In this document: positions 52,876 to 61,101 of the stretch, piece after piece | Numbering within the stretch: the stretch's first letter is position 1 | Layout: the number at the start of each line of letters is the position of its first letter | NCBI GenBank assembly: GCA_963840925.1 | Contig: CAWJAY010000057.1 | Span: forward strand, 1-64,000 | Source: DATAOG01 sp963840925 | GTDB taxonomy: Bacteria > Pseudomonadota > Alphaproteobacteria > Geminicoccales > Geminicoccaceae | Reading direction: 5' to 3' | Length of the DNA stretch: 64,000 nt | Notes under the pieces: model-generated | What the model was told of the DNA's origin: nothing | Database searches by the model: none | Seen by the model: the letters and a program-made list of their open reading frames with translations, nothing else | Program-made: the position numbers and the translations under genes

Positions 52876-52876
<1 letters not shown>

Positions 52877-53703
52877 TGCCGAGGGACGCCCGCTTCGCCG
52901 GCAAGGTCGCGCTCGTGCTGGGCGCCGGCAGCGTCGGGCCGGGTTTTGGCAATGGCAAGGCGACCGCGCTGCTGTTCGCCCGCGAGGGTGCCACGGTGTT
53001 CGGCATCGACCGCGACGCCGCTGCCCTCGCCGAGACCGGGCACCTGATCGAGCAGGAAGGCGGCCGGTTCGAGGGCGGAGCCGCCGACGTCACGCGGCCC
53101 GAGGACCTCGACCGCACCGTTGCCGCCTGCCTCGAGCGCTGCGGCCGGATCGACGTGCTGGTCAACAACGTCGGCGGCTCGGCGCCGGGCGATCCGGTGA
53201 CGATGACCGAGGAGGTCTGGGCCAGGCAGCTCGACGTCAACCTCTGCTACGTCTTCCACAGCTGCAAGCGGGTGATCCCGATCATGGTCGCCCAGGGCGG
53301 CGGCGCGATCGTCAATCTCGCCTCGATCGCGGCGCTGCGCTTCTTCGGGCCCGACGTGGTCGCCTACGCCGCCGCCAAGGCTGCGTTGATCCAGTTCTCG
53401 CGGGTGACCGCGGTCAGGTACGCGCCCCACAACGTGCGCATCAACACCGTGATCCCGGGCCTGATGAACACGCCGCTGGTCAAGGCCCGGCTGGTCCACG
53501 AGCGCGCCGGCGGCAACGCGGAGAAACTGATCGCGGCCCGCCATCGCCAGGTGCCGATGGGCCGGATGGGCGACGGCTTCGACGTCGCCGAAGCGGTGCT
53601 GTTCCTGGCCTCCGATGCCGCCAGGTACATCACCGCGACCGAGCTGATCGTCGACGGCGGCCTGTCCGCGACCTGCGTCGCCCCGCATCCAAGTGCCGAC
53701 TGA
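52876..53703 (+). CDS. short-chain dehydrogenase/reductase translationally coupled to gcvP
   Basis: Intact 275-residue classical SDR. Cofactor motif 'LGAGSVGPGFGNGKA' is a modified glycine-rich turn; 'VNNVGG', the catalytic Ser region 'IVNLASIAAL' and 'YAAAKAAL' (Tyr and Lys) are complete. It ends 'IVDGGLSATC', usual for the family. ATG 52876 overlaps the gcvP stop, so it belongs to the riboswitch-controlled operon. No SDR is part of glycine cleavage; substrate unknown. Confidence 0.85.
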
Positions 53704-53809
53704 GCGTCCGTTCTCGCCGGCGATCGTGATGCCGATTGGAACCATTGCGAGAACCCATCACACCGTGTTTTCATATCTTCGGTCGGGCTCAATGGCCCGG
53801 CCGTAACGA

Positions 53810-54712
53810 GTGCGACGTGGAATGAGGCCGGCGCCAGGATCACCGCCAACAAGATCTCCGGGTCCGGCGAAGCCGCCACGCAATATTGATTTCGAGCGGC
53901 TGCCGGAACTTTCGTGGGAACCCGCCAAGCGCGCGGAGTCGCTGGAGCGCATCGCGGCATACGTGAGCGCCGAGGCCGAGAAGGCGATCGCGTGGTACCT
54001 GCACAAGAAGGGTGCCAAGCGGGTGCGCGCTCAGGCCTACCGTTTCTTTGCAATCGCGGCGACCGCGCTCGCCGGGCTGATCCCGCTGCTCGCCGAGATG
54101 GAGGCGACTAGCTGGATACCCAAAATCGCGCCCGGCTGGGCCTCGGTCGCGCTCGTCGTCGCGGCGGCCTGCGTAGGGCTCGATCGCTTCTTCGGCTACT
54201 CCAGCGCCTGGATGCGGTTTCTGACCACGGAAATGAAGATCCGCCACGCGCTGCACGACTTCCTGCTCGACTGGGAGACCCGCCGCGCGGTCCGTGAGGG
54301 CGCGGACGATCTGGCCCTGGATGAGGTCCAGGTCGGGCTCAAGCGCTGCAAGGAGTTCCTCGCCCAGCTCAACGAGCTCCTGAAGGCGGAGATGGACACC
54401 TGGGTCGCCGAGTTCAGCGCGGCGCTGACCGACATCGACAAGACGGCCAAGGCGCAGGCCGAGGTGCTGCGAACCGGCGCTGCGACCGTGACCGTCACGG
54501 ACGGCGAGCAATGTGCCGACGGCTGGCGTCTCTCGGTCGACGGCCGGGCCGAGGAGACGCACCGGGGCAAGACCGCGGCGCTGCACAATCTGATGCCCGG
54601 CGCCCATACCGCGATTGTCCGAGGCAAGATCGGGGACAAAAATCTGCAGGCCGAGAGGGCATTCAGCGTCGCAGCCTCACAGGTCGCGAGCGTCGAGGTC
54701 AGCCTGGCCTGA
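53810..54712 (+). CDS. SLATT-type (SLATT_2-like) two-TM predicted effector protein
   Basis: Intact, 300 residues. After a proline-rich start, an amphipathic stretch leads to TM1 (~79-96, 'YRFFAIAATALAGLIPLLAE') and TM2 (~108-126, 'GWASVALVVAAACVGLDRFF'), then 'GYSSAWMRFLTTEMKIRHAL', a pattern I associate with SLATT_2. A long helical segment follows, then a ~75-residue beta domain ('ATVTVTDGEQCADGWRLSVD', 'GKTAALHNLMPGAHTAIV'). Family knowledge: SLATT proteins are predicted membrane pores in CD-NTase/SLOG conflict systems. No sensor or nucleotide synthase lies next to it here. An ATG at 53822 is an alternative start. Confidence 0.75.
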   Translation: MRRGMRPAPGSPPTRSPGPAKPPRNIDFERLPELSWEPAKRAESLERIAAYVSAEAEKAIAWYLHKKGAKRVRAQAYRFFAIAATALAGLIPLLAEMEATSWIPKIAPGWASVALVVAAACVGLDRFFGYSSAWMRFLTTEMKIRHALHDFLLDWETRRAVREGADDLALDEVQVGLKRCKEFLAQLNELLKAEMDTWVAEFSAALTDIDKTAKAQAEVLRTGAATVTVTDGEQCADGWRLSVDGRAEETHRGKTAALHNLMPGAHTAIVRGKIGDKNLQAERAFSVAASQVASVEVSLA

Positions 54713-54734
54713 TCGAGGTACCTCCGGCTGAGCC

Positions 54735-55283
54735 TCAGACGGCGAACGGCCGCGAGCCGTCCGGGGTCGGCACGTCGAACGCGTTCAGCGTCATCGAGAC
54801 CAGCGTGTAGTAGCCGAGGATGCCGACCAGATCGACGAGGCCAGCGGCGCCGAGCGCGGCCTCGGCCTTGGCGTAGGTCGCTGCTGAGAGCGCCCGGGTC
54901 GCGTGCAGCTCGCGCGCGACCGCATAGACCCCGCGCGCTTTAGGATCGGTTAGCTCGGGCTCGGCGCCGGTCCGGATCGCCTCGATCGCGGCCGGGGCGA
55001 GGCCGGCTTCGCGTGCCAGCCGCGCATGGGCGTACCACTCGAAGTCGGCCTGCCAGGCGTGCGCTGTGACCAGGATCGCGATCTCGGACAGCTCGGGCGG
55101 TAGTGCGCTGCCGAAGCGGGCGTGGGCGCCGAGCTTCTGGGCGCGATCGGCCAGTGCCGGCACGTGCAGCCAGACCTTGAGCGGCCCTTCGACCCGGCCG
55201 CGCGGGCCGCCCGCGATCTCGTCGTGCACCCGCCGCTGCTCGGCGGACATCTCATCGTAGCGCAGCTCCGGCAGGCGGCTCAT
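54735..55283 (-). CDS. carboxymuconolactone decarboxylase-family protein
   Basis: Intact 182-residue alpha-helical AhpD-like protein with 'LSEIAILVTAHAWQADFEW' and 'YAHARLAREAGL'. It lacks the CxxC thiols of AhpD peroxidase partners, placing it with the metal- or base-dependent decarboxylase/lactonase side of the family. Substrate unknown. It converges with the SLATT gene 22 bases away. Confidence 0.85.
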   Translation of the reverse strand: MSRLPELRYDEMSAEQRRVHDEIAGGPRGRVEGPLKVWLHVPALADRAQKLGAHARFGSALPPELSEIAILVTAHAWQADFEWYAHARLAREAGLAPAAIEAIRTGAEPELTDPKARGVYAVARELHATRALSAATYAKAEAALGAAGLVDLVGILGYYTLVSMTLNAFDVPTPDGSRPFAV

Positions 55284-55371
55284 CGGCGGCTCCAGACCGG
55301 CTGGCAGGAGCGCCAGCAGCCGAACACGCTACCGCCGCGCCCAGGCTTTGCAAGCCCCGCCCCGGCGACGA

Positions 55372-55755
55372 CTAGGCGGGCCGCGCCGTGCCAGCGGGGA
55401 ACACTTCCCCGATCATCTCGTCGAAGTTGACCTCGCTGAAGGGCTTCGGCAGGCGGGGCAGGGCGGCGAAGCGATCCGGGAGCGTTGCCGCATCGTAGCC
55501 GGTCACCAGAATGACCGGGATGCCCCGTGCGATCAGCTGCTCGGCCAGCGGCAGCGAGAGCGCCCCATTCAGCTTCACGTCCAGGATCGCGCCATCGAGG
55601 CTCGCCGCCTGCGCCAGCTCCTCCGCCTGCTCGAGCCGGCCGACCGGCCCGGCGACCGTGCCGGCCCGCTCCTCGACCAGCCGCTTGATCTCCAGCGCGG
55701 CCAGGAAGTCGTCCTCGACCACCATGATCGTCAGCCCGTCGAGCGATCCAGTCAT
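55372..55755 (-). CDS. single-domain response regulator
   Basis: Intact 127-residue receiver domain with no output domain. Acidic pocket 'VVEDDFLAALEIK', phospho-acceptor Asp in 'GAILDVKLNG', Thr in 'VILVTGYD' and Lys in 'LPKPFSEV'. ATG 55755 with GGGGAGG upstream. It lies 38 bases after the HWE kinase stop on the same strand and is its likely partner, perhaps relaying phosphate or competing for it. Confidence 0.9.
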   Translation of the reverse strand: MTGSLDGLTIMVVEDDFLAALEIKRLVEERAGTVAGPVGRLEQAEELAQAASLDGAILDVKLNGALSLPLAEQLIARGIPVILVTGYDAATLPDRFAALPRLPKPFSEVNFDEMIGEVFPAGTARPA

Positions 55756-55793
55756 GCTGCTCGTCCTCCCCAAATGCGGCGTCGCGCCGAGCC

Positions 55794-57197
55794 TCACTCG
55801 TGCGGGAGCGGGAACTCGATCACGCATTCGACGCCGTCCGGGTGAAAGGTCAGTCTGGACGTGCCCCCAAGAATGTAGGGCAGGCTGTCCTCGATCACGC
55901 GTGCGCCGAAGCCCTTCTTGGGGCTGCGGTCGTCGATATGGCGCCCGTGCTCGCGCCAGTCGAACCTGAGATGCCAAGCGGAGTCCCGCTGCTCGGTCAG
56001 CCACCTGACCTCGATCCAGCCGGGCTCGACCGACAGCGCGCCATACTTGACCGCATTGGTCGTCAGCTCATGGATGGTCATGGCCATGACCTGGGCATCG
56101 CGGGGCGACAGATGCACACTCGGCCCCGCCAGCGTGAAGCCGGAGCCTTCCTGGCGGCCGCTGGCTTCGAGCTCGAAGCGCACCAGATCGACCAGCTCGA
56201 CCTTTTCCAGAGGCCCGCGCACGAGCAGATCCTGGGTGCGTGCGAGAGCGCCCAGCCGGGCATCGAAGGCCTCGATGAACTCGTCGAGCGTGCTGCTGCT
56301 TCGGCGGGTCTGAGCCGCGATCGCCCGCACGCTGTTCAGGATGTTCTTGACCCGATGCTGCAGCTCGCCGACCAGGGCACCCCGCTGGGCGTCCGCCCAC
56401 CGCTCCTCGGTGACGTCGCGGATCGCGAGCAGGATCAGATGCTCGTGGTCGAGGCGCCGGCCGTTGAGCAGCATGATCCGGCGGCCGATCCGCTGGAAGT
56501 CGCGGTCGACCTCGAAATCGTCGAACTCGTTGTTCCGGGGCAGGATGTCCTCGAGCAGCTCGCGCAGGCTTGGAATGTCCCACTGACCGTTGCCGAGCTG
56601 GTAGATCAGGTGGCCCTCCGTCTCGGCCGGATCGACCTGGAAGGTCCGATAGAATGATTGATTGGCCGAGCGGACGCGCAGGTCCCAGCTCATCACCAAA
56701 AGTCCTTCCCGAACGCTGTCGATCAGCTTCTCGGCGAACTCGCTCCTCCCCTCCAGATCGAACAGCAGCCGTTCCCGCTCGGTGACGTCGGAGATCGCGA
56801 GCAGGACCTGCTCGGGCGCATCGGCGCGAGCCAGGCGGCGGGCATTGAGCAGCATGACCTTGCGGCCGATCCGATCGAACTCGTGCTCGAGCCGATAGTC
56901 CCTGACCTCCTGCTGCTGGCTCAGCACCTCCTCGAGGAGGCGGCGCAGCTCCGGGATGTTCCACTGGCCGCTGCCGAGCTCGTAAAGCTGGCGCCCGACC
57001 GTGTCCTCCCGCGACGCCTGGAACTGCTCCAGGAATGCGGGGTTGACGAGCCCGAGGCGGAGGTCGCCGTCCAGCACCACAAGCGGCTGGGCGATCGTCG
57101 TTACGATCGCCTCGGCGAGTGCGCGATCTCCGTCTCCGCCTGCAGGGGCGGCCGTCTCAAGGGCGGCCGCCGGCCCGCTGCTGTCCTGCTCTGACAC
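55794..57197 (-). CDS. HWE/HisKA_2-type sensor histidine kinase with two PAS domains
   Basis: Intact, about 467 residues, no transmembrane helix, so cytoplasmic. Two PAS modules are visible, 'VVLDGDLRLGLVNPAFLEQF' and 'VMSWDLRVRSANQSFYRTF', each ending in a 'DVTE' junction, and the two share a 'LGxGQWxIP' loop, suggesting internal duplication. The H-box 'GELQHRVKNILNSVRAIAAQ' carries the phosphorylated His and is of HisKA_2/HWE type; 'TIHELTTNAVKYGAL' is the N-box. GTG 57197 has GGAGGA upstream. Such kinases often feed the alphaproteobacterial general stress response, and an EcfG-like promoter lies upstream. Confidence 0.9.
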   Translation of the reverse strand: MSEQDSSGPAAALETAAPAGGDGDRALAEAIVTTIAQPLVVLDGDLRLGLVNPAFLEQFQASREDTVGRQLYELGSGQWNIPELRRLLEEVLSQQQEVRDYRLEHEFDRIGRKVMLLNARRLARADAPEQVLLAISDVTERERLLFDLEGRSEFAEKLIDSVREGLLVMSWDLRVRSANQSFYRTFQVDPAETEGHLIYQLGNGQWDIPSLRELLEDILPRNNEFDDFEVDRDFQRIGRRIMLLNGRRLDHEHLILLAIRDVTEERWADAQRGALVGELQHRVKNILNSVRAIAAQTRRSSSTLDEFIEAFDARLGALARTQDLLVRGPLEKVELVDLVRFELEASGRQEGSGFTLAGPSVHLSPRDAQVMAMTIHELTTNAVKYGALSVEPGWIEVRWLTEQRDSAWHLRFDWREHGRHIDDRSPKKGFGARVIEDSLPYILGGTSRLTFHPDGVECVIEFPLPHE

Positions 57198-57251
57198 GGC
57201 TCCTCCCGGAAACGCAGCCCAGGTTTGACTGCGCCGACCCGCTAAGCACGT

Positions 57252-57276
57252 AACGCGGCTGAAGCCAATTGGTTCT
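57252..57276 (-). promoter_or_regulatory. EcfG-like (general stress) promoter candidate
   Basis: On the minus strand AGAAC (57276-57272), 16-base spacer, CGTT (57255-57252), one mismatch from the GGAAC-N16/17-CGTT pattern of alphaproteobacterial EcfG sigma factors. It would give a leader of roughly 50 bases before the kinase GTG. Confidence 0.4.
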
Positions 57277-57376
57277 CTGACCAGGCTGCGGCAGGCCACG
57301 GTTTGCTTGCGTCGCCTCCGCATGAATCCTACATGTCGAAGCGCACGGAGGGCGTGCGTTGCTCTGGGAGGATCAG

Positions 57377-57700
57377 ATGCAAACCGACAACCGTCTGCTC
57401 GACGACCTGGCCCGGATGGCGAACGGCGCGCTGAACACCCTCTCGGGCGTGCGCGAGGAGATCGAGGCCCGCGTGCGCGAGCGGGTCGAGCGGATGCTGG
57501 TCGACATGGACATGGTTCCGCGCGACGAGTTCGAGGCGGTCAAGGCGATGGCCCAGACGGCGCGCGCCGGGCAGGAGGATCTGGCGGCCAAGGTCGCCGA
57601 GCTCGAGCGCCGGCTCGGCGAGCTGGAGCCGCCGGCGGCGCCGCGCCAGCCGGCCGCAACTCGTCGTCGCTCTGCCAGGGCCAGACCGGCCAGCGAGTGA
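57377..57700 (+). CDS. ubiK: BMFP/UbiK-type ubiquinone accessory factor
   Basis: 107-residue coiled-coil protein beginning 'MQTDNRLLDDLARMANGALN' and including 'VERMLVDMDMVPRDEFEAVK', the BMFP/UbiK signature. C-terminal heptads form a trimeric coiled coil; the tail is basic and disordered. UbiK helps the Ubi complex make ubiquinone and binds lipids. ATG 57377 with GGGAGGA upstream. Divergent from the kinase. The 181 bases after it hold no gene I can see. Confidence 0.85.
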   Translation: MQTDNRLLDDLARMANGALNTLSGVREEIEARVRERVERMLVDMDMVPRDEFEAVKAMAQTARAGQEDLAAKVAELERRLGELEPPAAPRQPAATRRRSARARPASE

Positions 57701-57881
57701 CCTCGAGGCCGGCGCCTGAAGCCGGCGCCCACCTGCCGCCTTGCGGCCCCATCATCATTTTGGCACTGTCGTCAAACCGGGCCGGAACCGAGAGCCGGGC
57801 CAGTCGGTTGACTGGCAGCCGCTCGGAGTCGGCTCGATCGGAGCGCGCCTGCGCTCCGGCGGCGCGATCGAGGAGTGCGCC

Positions 57882-58388
57882 ATGGTGTCGTCGCTGAGAC
57901 CAGAAGCCGAGGAGCCCGCGGGCAACCCGGTCGACCTCGTCGAGCAGGTCGCGATCGCCAACGAGTGGCCCTTTCACCGGCAGAACGAGGACGAGCTGGC
58001 CGCCGAGATCAGCGGCCACTGGTGCCAGTACCGGATGTGGTTCTGCTGGCATCCGGAGCTGGCCGTGATGCACCTGTCCTGCGCGCTCGAGATGAAGGTG
58101 CCGGCGGACAAGCGCGAGCCGATCTACGCGCTGCTGGCGCTCGCCAACGAGAAGCTCTGGCTCGGCCATTTCGATCTCTGGTCGGACGAGAACCTGCCGG
58201 TGTTCCGCCACGCGCTGCTGCTGCGCGAGGGCATCAACATCAGCAGCGAGCTGATGGAGGATCTGGTCGACATCGCGGTCACCGAGTGCGAGCGCTTCTA
58301 CCCGGCCTTCCAGTTCGTGATCTCGGGCGGCAAATCGCCGATCGAGGCGCTGACCGCGGCGATGCTCGAGACCGAAGGCGAAGCCTGA
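57882..58388 (+). CDS. YbjN-domain protein
   Basis: Intact 168-residue protein of the YbjN family (type III chaperone-like fold): 'ISGHWCQYRMWFCWHPELAV', 'YALLALANEKLWLGHFDLW' and 'VFRHALLLREG'. Function is unclear; E. coli YbjN affects motility and stress. GAGGAG precedes ATG 57882. Its stop overlaps the proC start (TGATG). Confidence 0.85.
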   Translation: MVSSLRPEAEEPAGNPVDLVEQVAIANEWPFHRQNEDELAAEISGHWCQYRMWFCWHPELAVMHLSCALEMKVPADKREPIYALLALANEKLWLGHFDLWSDENLPVFRHALLLREGINISSELMEDLVDIAVTECERFYPAFQFVISGGKSPIEALTAAMLETEGEA

Positions 58389-59209
58389 TGAGACGCCTCG
58401 CCGGGCCGCTGCTGCTGGTCGGCTGTGGCAAGATGGGCGGCGCCTTGCTGCAGGGCTGGCTGGCCCAGGGGCTGGCTGGCGAGGATGCCTACGTGGTCGA
58501 GCCCGATGCCGGCCTGCGCGAGGCGGTCCGCGAGCGGCATGGCGTGGCCGCGCTCGCCGAGCCCGAGATGCTGCCGACCGAGCTCGCGCCGCGGGCGATC
58601 GTGTTTGCGGTCAAGCCCCAGGCGATGGCGACCGTGCTCCCGGCCTACGAGCGGCTGGCGCGGACCGGCGGGGTCGTGCTCTCGATCGCCGCCGGCACCC
58701 GGATCGCCCGGTTCGAAGCAGCGTTCGGCGCGGCGACCCCGGTCGTGCGGGCAATGCCCAACACGCCGGCCGCGATCGGCCAGGGCGTGACGGCGCTGGT
58801 CGCCAATCGCCACGCCAGCGCCGCCCAGAAGGAGCTGTGCGCGAGCCTGATGGTGGCGGTCGGCGCGGTCCACTGGATCGACGACGAGGAGCTGATGCAC
58901 GCGATCACCGCGATGTCGGGTGGCGGTCCGGCCTACGTGTTCCTGCTGATCGAGACGCTCGCCAGCGCCGGGGTTGCGAGCGGCCTGCCGGCGGCGCTGG
59001 CACTGCCGCTCGCGCGCGCCACAGTCTCCGGCAGCGGCGCGCTCGCGGCGGCGAGCCCGCTGCCGGTCGAGGTTTTGCGCCGCGACGTCACCAGCCCGGG
59101 CGGCACCACCCAGGCGGCGCTCGAGGTGCTGATGGCGGCCGATGGCATCCAGCCGCTGTTCGACCGGGCAATTGCGGCCGGCACGCACCGCTCGCATGAG
59201 CTCGCCTGA
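58388..59209 (+). CDS. proC: pyrroline-5-carboxylate reductase
   Basis: Last step of proline synthesis: reduces pyrroline-5-carboxylate with NAD(P)H. 273 residues, intact. 'LLLVGCGKMGGALLQGWL' is the Rossmann motif; 'VRAMPNTPAAIGQGVTAL', 'AMSGGGPAYVFLLIE' and the signature 'VTSPGGTTQAALEVL' are present. Coupled to ybjN by a one-base overlap; followed by tetR and a phasin gene, an order I recall from related alphaproteobacteria. Confidence 0.95.
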   Translation: MRRLAGPLLLVGCGKMGGALLQGWLAQGLAGEDAYVVEPDAGLREAVRERHGVAALAEPEMLPTELAPRAIVFAVKPQAMATVLPAYERLARTGGVVLSIAAGTRIARFEAAFGAATPVVRAMPNTPAAIGQGVTALVANRHASAAQKELCASLMVAVGAVHWIDDEELMHAITAMSGGGPAYVFLLIETLASAGVASGLPAALALPLARATVSGSGALAAASPLPVEVLRRDVTSPGGTTQAALEVLMAADGIQPLFDRAIAAGTHRSHELA

Positions 59210-59224
59210 GCCGGAGGAACTCGC

Positions 59225-59842
59225 ATGGCCATCGACGAGACCACGGGCGCGCCGGACCTTCTGGTCACGGCGTTCGAGCTGATCGCCGAGCACGGCTGGA
59301 GCGGGCTGTCGCTGGTCACGCTCGCCAGGCGCGCGGGCGTGCCCCTGGCCGCGGTCTACCGCGAGCTGCCGGGGCGGGCCGCGGTGCTGCGGGCGCTGAG
59401 CCGGCGGATCGACGAGGCCATGCTCGCCTACGACGAGGCCGAGCTCGCCGGCCTGCCGCCGCGCGACCGGGCGTTCGAGCTGCTGATGCGCCGGCTCGAG
59501 GCGCTGGTGCCGTTTCGGCCCGGGCTCGAGCGGCTGGCGCGCGGCGCCTGCTGCGATCCCTGCCTGGTGCTGGCGACCGGCTGCCGGCTCGACCGCTCGC
59601 TCGCCTGGCTGCAGGACGCGGCCGGGCTGCGCCGGTTCGGGCTGCGGGCAACGCTCGCCCGGCGCGCGCTCGGCGCCGCCTATCTGCAGACGCTCCGGAT
59701 CTGGCTCCAGGACGAGACCGCAGACCTCGGCCGGAGCATGGCCGAGCTCGACAAGCAGCTGCGCCGGGTCGAGCGGATCGCCGGCCTGCGCGAGCCGCGC
59801 GCCGGCCGCAACGCCCGCGACGAGGCGCCGCAACCCGCCTGA
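59225..59842 (+). CDS. TetR-family transcriptional regulator
   Basis: Intact 205-residue regulator. HTH 'LSLVTLARRAGVPLAAVYR' near the N-terminus (~27-50) with the usual 'LLVTAFELIAEHGW' helix before it; the ligand-binding half is all-helical and ends in a basic tail. Located 15 bases after proC and 37 before the phasin gene, so it may control the polyhydroxyalkanoate-related phasin or itself; inference. Confidence 0.8.
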   Translation: MAIDETTGAPDLLVTAFELIAEHGWSGLSLVTLARRAGVPLAAVYRELPGRAAVLRALSRRIDEAMLAYDEAELAGLPPRDRAFELLMRRLEALVPFRPGLERLARGACCDPCLVLATGCRLDRSLAWLQDAAGLRRFGLRATLARRALGAAYLQTLRIWLQDETADLGRSMAELDKQLRRVERIAGLREPRAGRNARDEAPQPA

Positions 59843-59879
59843 GGCGGCGCCGTTCATGACAGCTCGGAGGACACCGCCG

Positions 59880-60308
59880 ATGGCCGCCAAGTCTCCGTTC
59901 CCGTTCGACTTCGATCTCACCAAGATGATGGGCGAGTACCAGATCCCGGGCGTCGACTGGTCGGAGCTGATGGCCGCCCAGCAAAAGAACCTGCAGGCGC
60001 TGGCCAAGGCCAACCAGCTTCTGGTCGAGGGCGCCCAGGCGGTGATCCGGCGCGAGGTCGAGATCCTGCAGAAGTCGATGGCCGAGCTCGCGGCGGCGTC
60101 CAAGGACATGATGCAGCAGGGCGATCCCAAGGCCCAGGCGGCCAAGCGGCTCGAGCTCGCCAAGACCTCTTTCGAAGCCGCGGTCCAGAACATGCGCGAG
60201 CTCGCCGAGGTCGCCGGCCGCTCCAACCGCGAGGCGCTGGAGGTGATCAACCAGCGCGCGCTCGAGAGCTTCGAGGAGATCAAGCAGGCGCTCGCGCGCA
60301 AGCGCTGA
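59880..60308 (+). CDS. phasin family protein
   Basis: Intact 142-residue amphipathic helical protein with the phasin_2 pattern 'WSELMAAQQKNLQALAKANQ' and 'MRELAEVAGRSNREALEVIN'. Phasins coat polyhydroxyalkanoate granules or act as general membrane-binding stress proteins. ATG 59880 after GGAGG. No PHA synthase gene is in the window. Confidence 0.88.
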   Translation: MAAKSPFPFDFDLTKMMGEYQIPGVDWSELMAAQQKNLQALAKANQLLVEGAQAVIRREVEILQKSMAELAAASKDMMQQGDPKAQAAKRLELAKTSFEAAVQNMRELAEVAGRSNREALEVINQRALESFEEIKQALARKR

Positions 60309-60349
60309 CTTTTCCGGGTTTGACGCGGGCCCGCTGAGACCTCGACCGC

Positions 60350-60685
60350 ATGACGATCGAGTTCGAGGATTTCGCCAGGGTCGACATCCGGGTCGGCACG
60401 GTGGTGCGCGCCGCCCTCAACCCGGCGGCGCGCAAGCCCGCCTACGTGCTCGAGGTCGACTTCGGCCCCGAGCTCGGTCGCAAGACCACGTCCGCCCAGC
60501 TGACCGAGCTGTACACGCCCGAGCAGCTGACCGGCCGCCAGGTCGCTGCGGTCGTCAATTTCCCGCCGAAGCGGATCGCGGGCGTCAGGTCCGAGGTTCT
60601 GGTGCTCGGCTTCCCGGATGCGCAGGGCCGGGTGGTCCTGATCGGCGTCGACCATCCGGTCCCCGACGGCGGCCGTCTCTTCTGA
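60350..60685 (+). CDS. csaA: CsaA-type tRNA-binding-fold chaperone
   Basis: Intact 111-residue OB-fold protein of the EMAP-II/Arc1p class: 'FARVDIRVGTVVRAALNPAA', 'KPAYVLEVDFG', 'TSAQLTELYTPEQLTGRQV' and 'GVRSEVLVLGFPD'. CsaA assists secretion as an export chaperone in Bacillus; it binds tRNA-like RNA. The gene stands alone between the phasin and DUF1272 genes, same strand. Confidence 0.9.
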   Translation: MTIEFEDFARVDIRVGTVVRAALNPAARKPAYVLEVDFGPELGRKTTSAQLTELYTPEQLTGRQVAAVVNFPPKRIAGVRSEVLVLGFPDAQGRVVLIGVDHPVPDGGRLF

Positions 60686-60713
60686 TCCGAAAACGCAGGC
60701 GCTAAGTCGGAAA

Positions 60714-61004
60714 ATGCTGGAGCTTCGGCCCTGTTGCGAGATCTGCGGCAAGGACCTGCCGCCGGCCTCGACCGAGGCCCGGATCTGCTCGTTCGAGTGC
60801 ACCTTCTGCGCCGACTGCGCCGAGCGCGTGCTGGCCGACGTCTGCCCGAACTGCGGCGGCAACCTCGTCCCGCGCCCGATCCGCCCGCAGGCCAAGCTCG
60901 GCCAATACCCGCCCGCTCAGCAACGCAAGCTCAAACCGCTCGACCCCGCCGCCCACGCAGCCCTGCTTCAGCGCTACCGGGACCTCCCGCCCGAACGCCG
61001 CTGA
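60714..61004 (+). CDS. DUF1272 zinc-ribbon protein
   Basis: 96-residue protein rich in Cys pairs: 'CCEICGKDLPP', 'ICSFECTFCADCAE' and 'VCPNCGGNLVPRP', arranged as the DUF1272 zinc-binding domain. The C-terminal third ('ALLQRYRDLPPER') is polar. Function unknown. ATG 60714 lies 29 bases after csaA. Confidence 0.88.
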   Translation: MLELRPCCEICGKDLPPASTEARICSFECTFCADCAERVLADVCPNCGGNLVPRPIRPQAKLGQYPPAQQRKLKPLDPAAHAALLQRYRDLPPERR

Positions 61005-61101
61005 TTTTTGCCGGCCTGAGAACGGCTCGCTCGGTCGGCTCGGAGATGGCGTCGCCCACGGACCAAGCTCGACCAATTCGTCCTCGTCGTAGATGCTCCC
61101 C

